This document shows positions 32,772 to 39,900 of a DNA stretch of 40,016 nt, piece after piece. How positions within the stretch are numbered: the first letter of the stretch is position 1; each line of letters starts with the position of its first letter. The position numbers and the translations under genes were made by a program. Under the pieces are notes generated by a model. It made no database searches and had not been told where the DNA came from. It saw only the letters and a list, made by a program, of their open reading frames with translations. The stretch is taken from positions 1 to 40,016 of the forward strand of contig NZ_NIHD01000020.1 of assembly GCF_002806975.1 (NCBI RefSeq), written 5' to 3'. This DNA is from Marinobacter aromaticivorans. GTDB lineage: Bacteria; Pseudomonadota; Gammaproteobacteria; Pseudomonadales; Oleiphilaceae.

Positions 32772-33242
32772 TCAACACTGATATAGTGCTGCAGCTCCTC
32801 TCAACGAAGCAAGAAGCAAGTTATCATCGTCCATCCCAGACTGCTTCTTGAGCTGCGCCAGTGCCAAGGCTCCAAAGCGGAATGTCTGAGCTATTGGCAA
32901 GGGCAGGGCATAACAGTTCCCTGAGCCCTGAGTCGCAGAAATGAATAACCGATTGGGTTGGCGTTCTACGACAATGCCCTTTGTTGGTCGCTTGAATTCC
33001 GCTTTGGGCAAATAACCCAGGCACACGCAGCATAGGAGTGGCAGATCATCCTCTCCGAGCTGAAGAACGATCTTGCTCTTCCAGTTGATGCGTTCGCCGT
33101 CACGAGGGGCGACCTCAAGATTCAAAGCCGCAAGGGGCTCCTCGCCATCTTTTAGCAAGACGGTCGCTTCGGCCGTAAGCCCAGCTTTTGAGCCGAAACA
33201 CCGTACTTTCGTCTGATTAGCCGGATGATTACGCATGTCCAC
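32772..33242 (-). CDS. Unknown 156-aa protein coupled to the Tus-like gene
   Basis: GTG 33242 (or ATG 33236) overlaps the end of the Tus-like gene by 14 bases. The protein has beta-rich segments (AEATVLLKDGEEPLAALNLEV, KSKIVLQLGEDDLPLLCCVCLGYLP, FISATQGSGNCYALPLP) and a short C-terminal helix. The Cys-Cys-Val-Cys cluster is notable. No family recognised. The tight overlap suggests it is made together with the terminator-like protein. Confidence 0.65.
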   Translation of the reverse strand: MDMRNHPANQTKVRCFGSKAGLTAEATVLLKDGEEPLAALNLEVAPRDGERINWKSKIVLQLGEDDLPLLCCVCLGYLPKAEFKRPTKGIVVERQPNRLFISATQGSGNCYALPLPIAQTFRFGALALAQLKKQSGMDDDNLLLASLRGAAALYQC

Positions 33243-34128
33243 GAACGTACCTATGGATGCTCAGCGACTGGATAACAGGTTCTGGCTCTATTTTTGATTC
33301 CCGCTGGAGTCGAATGGGCACCTCTTTACGGGAAACAGGATTCTCCCGCCACGCCATCCGAGGGAGCATTTTTTGTTGAGCAATGACGGCCCCCGAGATT
33401 GGACAGCTTTTCCGCTGAATCTCCCCTTTTTCGAGGTATGAGTAATTCGCCCTCAACTGATTTGGCAGGGTAATCCGGCGCACCAGGATTTCGTCCGGGG
33501 CACATTTACGCCTCAGGATATCCAAAGCGGTTTCCGCCAAATCTTCATCGCGATCTCTCAGGCCTTCCGCCATAGCGACTGCCTCATCGAAGGTTAGCTT
33601 CTGAATACGCGCGTGACTGGTGGCCCAGGTCCACGAGATTGATTCAAGCGCTGGCGGCATCACCCGAATTTGCCGGTAGCACTCACGCAAGTCCAATGTC
33701 TGAATGCCCGCACTTTTAAGCGCTTTCTTAAGTACCGTTTCGCGCGAACCGGCCACCTTACCCGAGGCGAGACTGCGGATCTTCAGGATTGTTTCCTTGA
33801 AATGTGCTTTGGTCTCATTGAGCTGTTCGACAACCGACACTGTTTCGCCAGAGGCGCATACAATGCCTGCGTCGCACTGCCGGCTCTGAGTGTCGTCAAT
33901 GGTCAGGCCAACGGCATCCACAATCGCCTGCTTGCGGGCTTGTGCAGAGTATCGCTCATTTTCAGTGCTACTGAACGGTGGCACGTAAACTTCGAAATCT
34001 GCCCTGTGATCATCGTCTGAAAGCGTTTTCAGTTGCTCGCAGTTATCCACCAGAGCCTGGTATGCCCGGGAGAGTTGATCGATCAACTCTCCCGGGACTG
34101 AGACAGTCTCGGCAACAGAGTTCTGCAT
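33229..34128 (-). CDS. Tus-family DNA replication terminus site-binding protein
   Basis: 299 aa, close to E. coli Tus (309). The order of features follows Tus: N-terminal helices (1-45), KAHFKETILKIRSL (107-120), a LESISWTWATSHARIQKLTFDEAVAMAE block (161-188) corresponding to Tus [24 protein letters not shown], the DNA-binding strand pair EILVRRITLPNQLRANYSYLEKG, the CPISGAVIA segment matching Tus CPTPLIAL, and a final strand VIQSLSIHRYV. Tus binds Ter sites and blocks replication forks from one side; plasmid and element copies are known. GAGGG lies 8 bp before the ATG. Identification is by eye, with low overall identity. Confidence 0.75.
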   Translation of the reverse strand: MQNSVAETVSVPGELIDQLSRAYQALVDNCEQLKTLSDDDHRADFEVYVPPFSSTENERYSAQARKQAIVDAVGLTIDDTQSRQCDAGIVCASGETVSVVEQLNETKAHFKETILKIRSLASGKVAGSRETVLKKALKSAGIQTLDLRECYRQIRVMPPALESISWTWATSHARIQKLTFDEAVAMAEGLRDRDEDLAETALDILRRKCAPDEILVRRITLPNQLRANYSYLEKGEIQRKSCPISGAVIAQQKMLPRMAWRENPVSRKEVPIRLQRESKIEPEPVIQSLSIHRYVRGHA

Positions 34129-34321
34129 TTTGTGAGCCCTCGATTTCTGAGTACGGCACGGACAGCGTCAACGCGTAATCAATACTAATTTTATGCATTA
34201 TTATACCATATATTTCTATATTGCGAAGTCTTTGATTGGCCATGCGCAGCTCGTGTCAGTATCTTTGTTCCAACTGCTTACAGAACCCAGTGAAAAAGCC
34301 TTTAACTAAGAACCGGACAAC
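34129..34321. promoter_or_regulatory. Divergent control region, Tus-like gene / helicase
   Basis: 193 bp between the two divergent genes, very AT-rich in the middle. A TATAAT -10 on the minus strand (reverse complement of ATTATA near 34200) could drive the Tus-like operon; the -35 is poor. E. coli tus is repressed by its own protein at a Ter site overlapping its promoter, but I found no sequence here matching the E. coli Ter core GTATGTTGTAACTA. Confidence 0.45.
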
Positions 34322-36205
34322 ATGACGAAACTTGCGATTCCCATTAGCCGTGAGACCTTGATCGCGCTCGATAAAGACAGGACGAAAATTGCCGGTTTGA
34401 CCAACCCTGAGCTCGCTGGATTGTTCACTCTCTTCAAGTTGGCCAACACCTCAAAGCCCTTTAATGGCCCTGCAAGTGAAAGGCTTCTGGCGGACTGCTT
34501 ACGGCTGATTGCTGAGTCTGAGGAAACGAAGTCAGAAATCCAGGACCTCCTTCAAGAGCGCACTGAGGGTTTCATGGACCTGGCGCCAGGCAACAGCGAT
34601 GGTTTTTTTCTCATGTCTGTCTCGGATGTGGCCAATAAAAGTTACCTGGAAAAGCCAAACGGCTGGCGCTTTGGCTGTTCGAGTGAATTCAATCAGGTTT
34701 TTATCAAGAGGGGCATTTTAGGTCAGCAGCGATCTGTTTCACTTTCCGTAGAGCATGACCGTCTGATTCGGGCAATTGAGGCTGAGCCCGAAGAACCTAT
34801 GGCTGTTCAAGGTTTTGCCGGTGTAGGCAAAACGTATCTGATAACCACCTTAGCGGCATCTCTCAGCGCAAAAGGACTCTCCGTTGTTGCCCTGGCACAC
34901 ACTCGGCAGCAACTTGCGGTACTTATGGATCGTACCCAGGCCGCCCGCGGGCTGACGTTGGGAGAATTGATCAAGGAACTTGTGTATCCCGGGGAGGACG
35001 CACCCAGACCTTCGCGTGGTTCGCGCTACCGGATGGGGCAGAGGTTTAATCGTACCTATGAGCAGATGGCCCAGATACTGGAAATTCGGCCGCTTCAGCG
35101 AGCGCGGGCACCGGAGATAGCAAAAATAGCCTGGAAAACCGTAACTTCATTCTGCCACAGTGCGAGTAATGAGATTTCAGATGAGCATCTCCCCTCTACG
35201 ATGAGGTTTCACTGGTCCGCTCCCGAGAAAGCAATTCTGGTAGAAATTGCACGGAGGATGTGGGCCTTCATCGTCGATCCGCCCAACCAGGAGTCCGAAC
35301 TTCCAACGCGAATCTACCACCTAATCAAGCTTGCGGATGTTCAAGGGAAGGTGCTTCCACCGACGATCCGAATCGCTCTGGTTGATGAGGCCCACGATTT
35401 GCCTGTGCCTATCATCAACATCTTAGAGAGGACACCTCCGCCGCAGGCGACCTTTACCTTTGGAGATCGCTATCAGCACCTCTTCGGCGCCGGCGGAACG
35501 GAGCGACCAAGACGATCACGAGGCCGGGAGCTGGGGGTTTCAGTTAGGGCGGGGGAGAGCACAACGGATTTGTTCAATCAGGTTCTTGCGGCACACCCGA
35601 TTACTCCGGAAATGGAATTTGTCGGAATCCGGCCGGAAAACACCCAGGTTCTGTCTTATCAGAGCCTTCCAACACCAAGCGGTAATTGCGCCATCATTTT
35701 TCGCTCTTACTGGGCTTTGTTCGAGCAATTCCAGCGATGTGCGCATGATAAAGCGGCTTTTAGATTGATGCCTGGCTCAGAGAAAGCCTTGCAGTGGTTT
35801 ATGGGTGATGTGATTGAACTGTTTAACCACGGTACTCGCCCGAGCTTCCCGAGCTTGTTCCGGTACGGAACTTTCGACGAACTTATAAAGCGCGAATCAG
35901 AGTTCGCTGACATAACCCGGGTTGTCGACCTGCTCACCCGTGGATATCGGCTTCCAAATCTAACCGAGTCACTCTCGCGCCAGATCCGCAACACATCCAA
36001 TGTTTTGTGGCTGGGGATGCCGGAACACACCAAGAATATGGAGTTCGACAAGGTCGTTATCTCCGATGACTTTTTCAGTCAGACCAACATGGTTAAAAAA
36101 GAAGCATTGGTTTCGAGCGTCTACACAGCCATCTCTCGAGTCAGATCCGAGCTCTACGTGCCAGAGGATTTTGATACATGGGTCAAGCAGCTTTCCTCGA
36201 ATTAG
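34322..36205 (+). CDS. SF1 (UvrD/Rep-like) DNA helicase
   Basis: 627 aa. ATPase motifs: Walker A GFAGVGKT (164-171), motif II LVDEAHD (353-359), motif III FGDRYQHLFG (380-389), and late motifs KNMEFDKVVISDD and VYTAISRVRSELYV (motif VI with the arginine finger). The pattern GFAG-GKT / VDEA-D / GD--Q resembles UvrD-like and FBH1-like helicases. The first 130 residues match nothing I know and may be a partner or targeting domain. It is divergent from the Tus-like gene and convergent with a KfrA-like gene. Possible roles: element replication, fork handling or defence. Confidence 0.85.
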   Translation: MTKLAIPISRETLIALDKDRTKIAGLTNPELAGLFTLFKLANTSKPFNGPASERLLADCLRLIAESEETKSEIQDLLQERTEGFMDLAPGNSDGFFLMSVSDVANKSYLEKPNGWRFGCSSEFNQVFIKRGILGQQRSVSLSVEHDRLIRAIEAEPEEPMAVQGFAGVGKTYLITTLAASLSAKGLSVVALAHTRQQLAVLMDRTQAARGLTLGELIKELVYPGEDAPRPSRGSRYRMGQRFNRTYEQMAQILEIRPLQRARAPEIAKIAWKTVTSFCHSASNEISDEHLPSTMRFHWSAPEKAILVEIARRMWAFIVDPPNQESELPTRIYHLIKLADVQGKVLPPTIRIALVDEAHDLPVPIINILERTPPPQATFTFGDRYQHLFGAGGTERPRRSRGRELGVSVRAGESTTDLFNQVLAAHPITPEMEFVGIRPENTQVLSYQSLPTPSGNCAIIFRSYWALFEQFQRCAHDKAAFRLMPGSEKALQWFMGDVIELFNHGTRPSFPSLFRYGTFDELIKRESEFADITRVVDLLTRGYRLPNLTESLSRQIRNTSNVLWLGMPEHTKNMEFDKVVISDDFFSQTNMVKKEALVSSVYTAISRVRSELYVPEDFDTWVKQLSSN

Positions 36206-36238
36206 AGGAACTTCTAAACATCGCCACGGGAAATCGAA

Positions 36239-36955
36239 TTAGCGCTTTGTCGCACCCCCATTTATTCTCTCTATTAACTGGTCAATCTGTTTGGCGTGCT
36301 GTCCTGCGAGCCCATCCAATTGAGTTCTCAGCACACCTAGCTCCTTGGTAAGAGCCTCGTTCTCATTTTTTTCTTCTTTCAGTGCCTGAAGTGCAGCGTC
36401 CTTCAAGGCCTGCTCATGATGGCACTTTTCCTGAGCGACAGCCAACGACCGCTCGAGTTCCGAAACCTGACGCCGGAGAATATCCATATCCTTACGTGTG
36501 GTTTTTAGCTCGGAAGATAACTTAATACGTTCGGCACGAACATAGCCAAGGTCTTCTTCGAGCTCTTGCAGCATAGACTGGGCATCAAGCAACTCGGCTC
36601 TAGCTTTTTCCTGGGCCTTTTGGCTGGCCTCCATATCCGAAGCTGTTTGCTGTTGGACATGCCTTTCAGTCTTGTCGTACAAATCAAGCGCTAACTGGCG
36701 CACGTAGTCCATCAACGGTGAAGACAAGTCTTTCAGGGACTGTTCAATATCTTTGGGGAGCGCCTGAACTCTGGAGCTTGGCCGCCCTTGGTTGGGTTCA
36801 GCTTCGCAATACTCCTCCCACACCCGAAGAAGACGGTCTGGTGATCCACTCCCGGTCATTTTTCGGAGCCCAAAGCCAGTGATGCGGCGACCTGCTTCTT
36901 GTAATTTTTTACCGGCCTCGATGATGGCTTCGTTGGATGTCTCGGGAGGTCGCAT
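36239..36955 (-). CDS. Second KfrA-like DNA-binding coiled-coil protein
   Basis: 238 aa; AGGAT lies 6 bp before ATG 36955. The N-terminal KfrA-type domain (about 5-60: NEAIIEAGKKLQEAGRRITG and DRLLRVWEEYCE) is followed by a coiled coil from about 95 to 230. It differs in sequence from the KfrA at 25880, so it is not a recent duplicate. A tandem 9-bp repeat lies just upstream. Likely an autorepressor and plasmid-maintenance or nucleoid-like protein. Confidence 0.8.
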   Translation of the reverse strand: MRPPETSNEAIIEAGKKLQEAGRRITGFGLRKMTGSGSPDRLLRVWEEYCEAEPNQGRPSSRVQALPKDIEQSLKDLSSPLMDYVRQLALDLYDKTERHVQQQTASDMEASQKAQEKARAELLDAQSMLQELEEDLGYVRAERIKLSSELKTTRKDMDILRRQVSELERSLAVAQEKCHHEQALKDAALQALKEEKNENEALTKELGVLRTQLDGLAGQHAKQIDQLIERINGGATKR

Positions 36956-36998
36956 GGCTCATCCTTCATGGGTTATCTCACTGCCCAAAGAATAGCAA

Positions 36999-37016
36999 AG
37001 AAACAAAAGAAACAAA
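36999..37016 (-). repeat. Tandem AGAAACAAA repeats upstream of the second kfrA-like gene
   Basis: Two perfect adjacent copies of AGAAACAAA (36999-37007 and 37008-37016), 44-61 bp upstream of the start. On the minus strand they overlap the -35 side of a weak promoter whose -10 would be TATTCT. Likely binding sites for the KfrA-like protein, by position only. Confidence 0.45.
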
Positions 37017-37041
37017 TAAACTATTACTGAATTCTGAAAAC

Positions 37042-37251
37042 CTACTCCATATGTTCCGTCAGCGCTTTTAAATGAGCTTTGGAAACGGTGCTGTCGCAGT
37101 CTGCTAACCGGATACAATAGGCATTCCGATATTTCTGACCCATAGGAGCGAGCGGGTCATAGCCATTTAACTGGTCAAGCCTGCGAAACGCGCCACACCG
37201 TGAACAACGCGGCCTATCGATGCAATGAACGTTGGATTGATTGTTGGACAT
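37042..37251 (-). CDS. Small putative zinc-ribbon protein
   Basis: 69 aa from ATG 37251; the frame extends upstream, but the extension is basic and unlike a protein start. Cys pairs: CIDRPRCSRCG near the N-terminus (Cys10, 16, 19) and YCIRLADC (Cys46, 52), enough for one zinc site. Similar tiny proteins occur on plasmids. Function unknown. Confidence 0.6.
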   Translation of the reverse strand: MSNNQSNVHCIDRPRCSRCGAFRRLDQLNGYDPLAPMGQKYRNAYCIRLADCDSTVSKAHLKALTEHME

Positions 37252-37465
37252 TATCGGGTTTCCAAGTCTTTCGTTTCTCCGGCATGTACTCTGCAGTCGA
37301 TAAACTGTGAGCGGTCTCCTGCTCCGAGTGCAACACCTCGGGTTAATCAACGCCTGACGGCGCTTCCAGGCTGAGTTAATCGTCGGCAAGTCTATAGTAG
37401 AAACCGTCGGATCGCATGGAGGTGACAGGCGCCCTGAAACCGATGGTAGAGAACCTTTTGCGTAG

Positions 37466-37609
37466 ATGAAGACCGACGACGACTTTAATACAATTGAACT
37501 GTACGTTGGCGACTCTGAATTTGAAAGCCGCAGGCCTGACCGGATGACCGACGGCAGCTTGCGCTGGAGAGAACGATCACTACTACCTTTGATTGGACCG
37601 GTGTTGTAA
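37466..37609 (+). CDS. Candidate 47-aa small protein
   Basis: ATG 37466 to TAA 37609. The acidic start MKTDDDFNTIELYVGDSEFE is followed by a basic half (SRRPDRMTDGSLRWRERS). Its stop is 4 bp before ATG 37614, the tight spacing typical of coupled genes. No clear Shine-Dalgarno and no recognised family; coding status is uncertain. Confidence 0.4.
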   Translation: MKTDDDFNTIELYVGDSEFESRRPDRMTDGSLRWRERSLLPLIGPVL

Positions 37610-37613
37610 ACGC

Positions 37614-37943
37614 ATGGCTGATACTTGGATTGTTAACCTTCGGCATTATTTGCAGCAGGATGGGTCCATCGGGATCGAATCAGGTCCTGGTCGACGTCTT
37701 GCTGAGTTTTTTGTCGCCATTGTCAAAGAGACCAGTGGCGACATTGACGAAGAGGGAATTTTTCCTAAAGTTCTATGCCGCAGGAAGCCAATGAGAAAAC
37801 CGTGTGTCGGTGAGATACAGAGCTACATTGATCCGGAAGACGATGCCATTGTGTGGCGCTGCCCCGTGTGTGGAGATAATGGAGCCATAAGCGGTTGGGA
37901 GGGAAGTTTTTGGGACCTCTCAACAATAGTTACGAGACATTGA
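37614..37943 (+). CDS. Conserved unknown protein with C-terminal zinc ribbon
   Basis: 109 aa from ATG 37614. Start MADTWIVNLRHYLQQDGSIG, a middle RRLAEFFVAIVKE, then CRRKPMRKPCVGEIQSYID and WRCPVCGDNGAISGWEGSFWD. Two Cys pairs (CRRKPMRKPC and CPVC) suggest zinc binding. The M-D-WIV-LRH-L and CP-CGDNG--SGWEG patterns recur in unannotated proteins of many bacteria, often near mobile elements. Role unknown. Confidence 0.65.
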   Translation: MADTWIVNLRHYLQQDGSIGIESGPGRRLAEFFVAIVKETSGDIDEEGIFPKVLCRRKPMRKPCVGEIQSYIDPEDDAIVWRCPVCGDNGAISGWEGSFWDLSTIVTRH

Positions 37944-37982
37944 ATGTGAAAATCCTTTCACAAATACGCTTCATTAAACTGC

Positions 37983-38037
37983 AAAACGAGAACAGCTCTA
38001 TAGATGGTTTTTTATACCAGATCAGCTTCTCGTTTTT
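37983..38037 (+). terminator. Possible terminator hairpin
   Basis: AAAACGAGAA (37983-37992) pairs perfectly with TTCTCGTTTT (38027-38036), followed by T-rich sequence; the loop is 34 nt. It lies 40 bp after the zinc-ribbon gene. The long loop makes it an unusual terminator; it could instead be an old IS end or an attachment-type dyad. Confidence 0.35.
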
Positions 38038-38110
38038 ATCAAATTAGGGAGTCCGCCGCCAACATCTCGTTAATCGCATCTTTGGTCCGCCTATCTTTTC
38101 CTTCCTTTTC

Positions 38111-38140
38111 CTACCATAACCTTACATAACCTTACATAAC
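38111..38140 (+). repeat. Three 10-bp direct repeats (CTTACATAAC)
   Basis: Two perfect copies (38121-38130, 38131-38140) preceded by a diverged copy CTACCATAAC (38111-38120). The 10-bp period equals one helical turn, so a protein could bind the copies on one face. No function assigned. Confidence 0.5.
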
Positions 38141-38303
38141 CTGGGCACGGCTTCGCCGCGCGTTGCTCGGGATGGAAAAACCCTCTACCAGGTTGCGTCA
38201 TTCTCCGGAGTCGCGGGCTGGAATAGGGCGATGCCCGATGCGGATCTGGTATAACAATGCATAATCTAAATACAGGGGTCGCCTCTGGCACTCTGAATAA
38301 ATA

Positions 38304-38309
38304 TACTGT
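38304..38309 (+). promoter_or_regulatory. Left half of the split LexA (SOS) box of umuD
   Basis: TACTGT here, the duplicated TCATCCAT, and ACAGTA at 39370-39375 reassemble to TACTGTTCATCCATACAGTA. This is a perfect TACTG-N10-CAGTA LexA operator before insertion of the IS. Confidence 0.85.
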
Positions 38310-38317
38310 TCATCCAT

Positions 38318-39361
38318 GGCTATGTTGGCATTGGCTGTTGGTTTGCACCTATCGCAATTCGCAGCCAAGCCTCTTCGGTAGGTTGAGCACGCTCAAATAG
38401 CCGCCGCCATGCCAGATAGCTCGGCAGATATGCTGTCCCAACCCCATGAAACCGCGCTATCCAGCCCTTCAATCGACTCATATAACCGTTTACGTTCTGT
38501 ATGTGGTATTCCTTGCCGATCACTCGTTGATTATCGAGTGTGATCAGTCGGTGGTGAGCAATACCTTGGTTCTTGGAGAAGGTTTTGTACCAACTGTGGC
38601 CATCTGAACATAGAATCGAGTCACGATTGATAATCGGCGTCAGAAAAGCATGCACCGTCGGTTTGTTTAATGCAGGATCTACCAAATCACTGATGTTACC
38701 GTTGCGATCCCGTGCAATAAGTACCGGAATTTTATTCGCTTTATGCTTATTTTTACTTTCCCCGCCCCGCTTCCTGGAACTGCGATGCGTGATGTTGCGC
38801 TTGCCTTTGCAAGACGCGGTAAAGAAGGTTTCATCCACTTCGACAATGCCGGAAAGGGCATTTGCGTTGGCGTTTGCACTGGCAGTCAGAAAACGGTGAC
38901 GCCATCGAAAAGCTGTCTTTAAATCAATGCCTACTCGAAATGCCGATACCCGCAGAGTCAGGCTGTCTCGCATGCATCTCAGATAATCAAACCACTTGTT
39001 GCGGTGATGCAACCTGGTCAGTGATGTACCTGTAACGGCATTAAAGGTCTTGTGACAGGTCAGGCTCTGGCAACGATATCTCTGCAAACCACCAGAATGT
39101 CCCCACTTGACGACGTGCTCATGACCGCAATGCGGACATAGGTGAGATCTGGCCGTTTCCAGCAAGGTGTGAGCCTGAGCATTGATTTGCCCAAGAAGCT
39201 GATTAGCAAGGTGTTGTTTGAGATCAACCGGGAGGTGGGTCAAGGCCTTTTCGAGGGCATTAAGGTCAGCTTTTTTCATGTTGCGCTCCACCGAAGGACT
39301 GCTTATACAGTAGTATATACAGTATTATTGGAGCGTACCAACAGCGTTAGCCAACATAGCC
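38318..39361 (-). mobile_element. Complete IS1595-family insertion sequence (1044 bp)
   Basis: Terminal inverted repeats are 38318-38341 and 39338-39361, matching at 20 of 24 positions (outer 12 GGCTATGTTGGC and inner 8 GCTGTTGG identical). Both sides carry the direct repeat TCATCCAT (38310-38317 and 39362-39369), the 8-bp target duplication of the family. The single transposase gene ends inside the left repeat. Perfect duplication and an intact gene indicate a recent insertion. It sits in the LexA box of umuD. Confidence 0.93.
38320..39279 (-). CDS. IS1595-family transposase (ISXO2-like DDE)
   Basis: 319 aa from ATG 39279 (GGAG 7 bp upstream; GTG 39291 is an alternative). The N-terminal zinc ribbon has CPHCGHEHVVKWGHSGGLQR with RYRCQSLTC-KTFN. 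The ISXO2-type DDE domain has EVDETFF, IPVLIARDRNG, the Asp in ILCSDGHSWY, and late SRLKGWIARFHGV with YLPSYLAWRRLFE. The whole frame is open, so it is probably active. The stop codon TAG is part of the terminal repeat. Confidence 0.93.
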   Translation of the reverse strand: MKKADLNALEKALTHLPVDLKQHLANQLLGQINAQAHTLLETARSHLCPHCGHEHVVKWGHSGGLQRYRCQSLTCHKTFNAVTGTSLTRLHHRNKWFDYLRCMRDSLTLRVSAFRVGIDLKTAFRWRHRFLTASANANANALSGIVEVDETFFTASCKGKRNITHRSSRKRGGESKNKHKANKIPVLIARDRNGNISDLVDPALNKPTVHAFLTPIINRDSILCSDGHSWYKTFSKNQGIAHHRLITLDNQRVIGKEYHIQNVNGYMSRLKGWIARFHGVGTAYLPSYLAWRRLFERAQPTEEAWLRIAIGANQQPMPT

Positions 39362-39369
39362 TCATCCAT

Positions 39370-39375
39370 ACAGTA
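39370..39375 (+). promoter_or_regulatory. Right half of the split LexA box of umuD
   Basis: ACAGTA directly after the right target duplication and 20 bp before the umuD start. Its partner half is 1061 bp away, so LexA can no longer bind the operator as a dyad here. Confidence 0.85.
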
Positions 39376-39395
39376 CATCAAATCGGAACGCCAAG

Positions 39396-39824
39396 ATGTT
39401 GATCACAGAAATTTTCCGTCCCGCCGAACAGTTCCAACGTTCAATTGCACTCTACGCCGATACCGTTAAAGCGGGTTTTCCATCGCCAGCCCAGGACTAC
39501 ATTGAAAAAACGCTGTCCTTGGATGACCTCTGCATTCGCACACCGGCCGCCACCTTTTTTGTCCGTGCTTCTGGCTCATCGATGGAAAAAGCCGGCATTC
39601 ATGACGGGGATGTGCTGGTCGTTGATCGCAGCCTCCCTCCCGGCCACCGGAAGATCGTCATTGCCTCGGTCGACGGGGAGTTTGTGTGCAAACGACTAGA
39701 TTTGAGCGTCCCCAGCAAACCTGTCCTCCGAGCGGAGAGCGACGATTACCCGGACATCACGCTTCGCGATGAAGATGAACTCGAAATTTTCGGTGTCGTA
39801 ACAACCGTCGTGCATGCACTCTGA
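39396..39824 (+). CDS. umuD: UmuD, pol V accessory protein (LexA-like self-cleaving)
   Basis: 142 aa. The self-cleavage site is Ala26-Gly27 in VKAGFPSPAQDY, the catalytic serine is Ser62 in RASGSSM, and the lysine is Lys99 in EFVCKRL, spaced as in E. coli (24/25, 60, 97). The rest, ending EDELEIFGVVTTVVHAL, is standard, so the protein itself looks intact. Its promoter region has been separated by the IS1595 element, and its partner umuC is broken just downstream. Confidence 0.95.
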   Translation: MLITEIFRPAEQFQRSIALYADTVKAGFPSPAQDYIEKTLSLDDLCIRTPAATFFVRASGSSMEKAGIHDGDVLVVDRSLPPGHRKIVIASVDGEFVCKRLDLSVPSKPVLRAESDDYPDITLRDEDELEIFGVVTTVVHAL

Positions 39825-39825
39825 A

Positions 39826-39900
39826 ATGAAACAGATATTCGCCCTGTGCGATGTGAACGCGATGTACGCGGCCTGTGAAACGGTGTTCGATCCCTCACTA
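39826..39900 (+). pseudogene. umuC: umuC (DNA polymerase V), cut after 25 codons by IS630
   Basis: ATG 39826 starts 1 bp after the umuD stop and reads MKQIFALCDVNAMYAACETV then FDPSL, the palm start of UmuC with the first metal-binding Asp in CDVNA. It ends at the TA (39899-39900) where the IS630-type repeat begins. The rest of the gene is beyond the window, if present. No functional polymerase V can be made from this copy. Confidence 0.92.

Larger units (their letters stand above)
37944..38317. other. Gene-free stretch before the IS1595 element
   Basis: 374 bp with no credible gene. It holds a long-armed hairpin (37983-38036), three 10-bp direct repeats (38111-38140) and, at its right edge, the left half of the umuD LexA box. 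The umuDC promoter originally lay here; TATACT at 38302-38307 could be its -10, overlapping the LexA box. Confidence 0.5.

Noticed and set aside
34129..34321. Search for a Ter site at the Tus-like gene
   Set aside because: No match to the E. coli Ter core GTATGTTGTAACTA was seen on either strand, here or around the other TGTAAC sequences I noticed.
38111..38140. Short tandem repeats considered as a CRISPR-like array
   Set aside because: Units are 10 bp with no spacers and no cas genes nearby.
39301..39330. ACTGTATA direct repeats inside the IS1595 element resembling SOS boxes
   Set aside because: The half-sites are in the same orientation, so CTG-N10-CAG symmetry is absent; more likely part of the transposase promoter.
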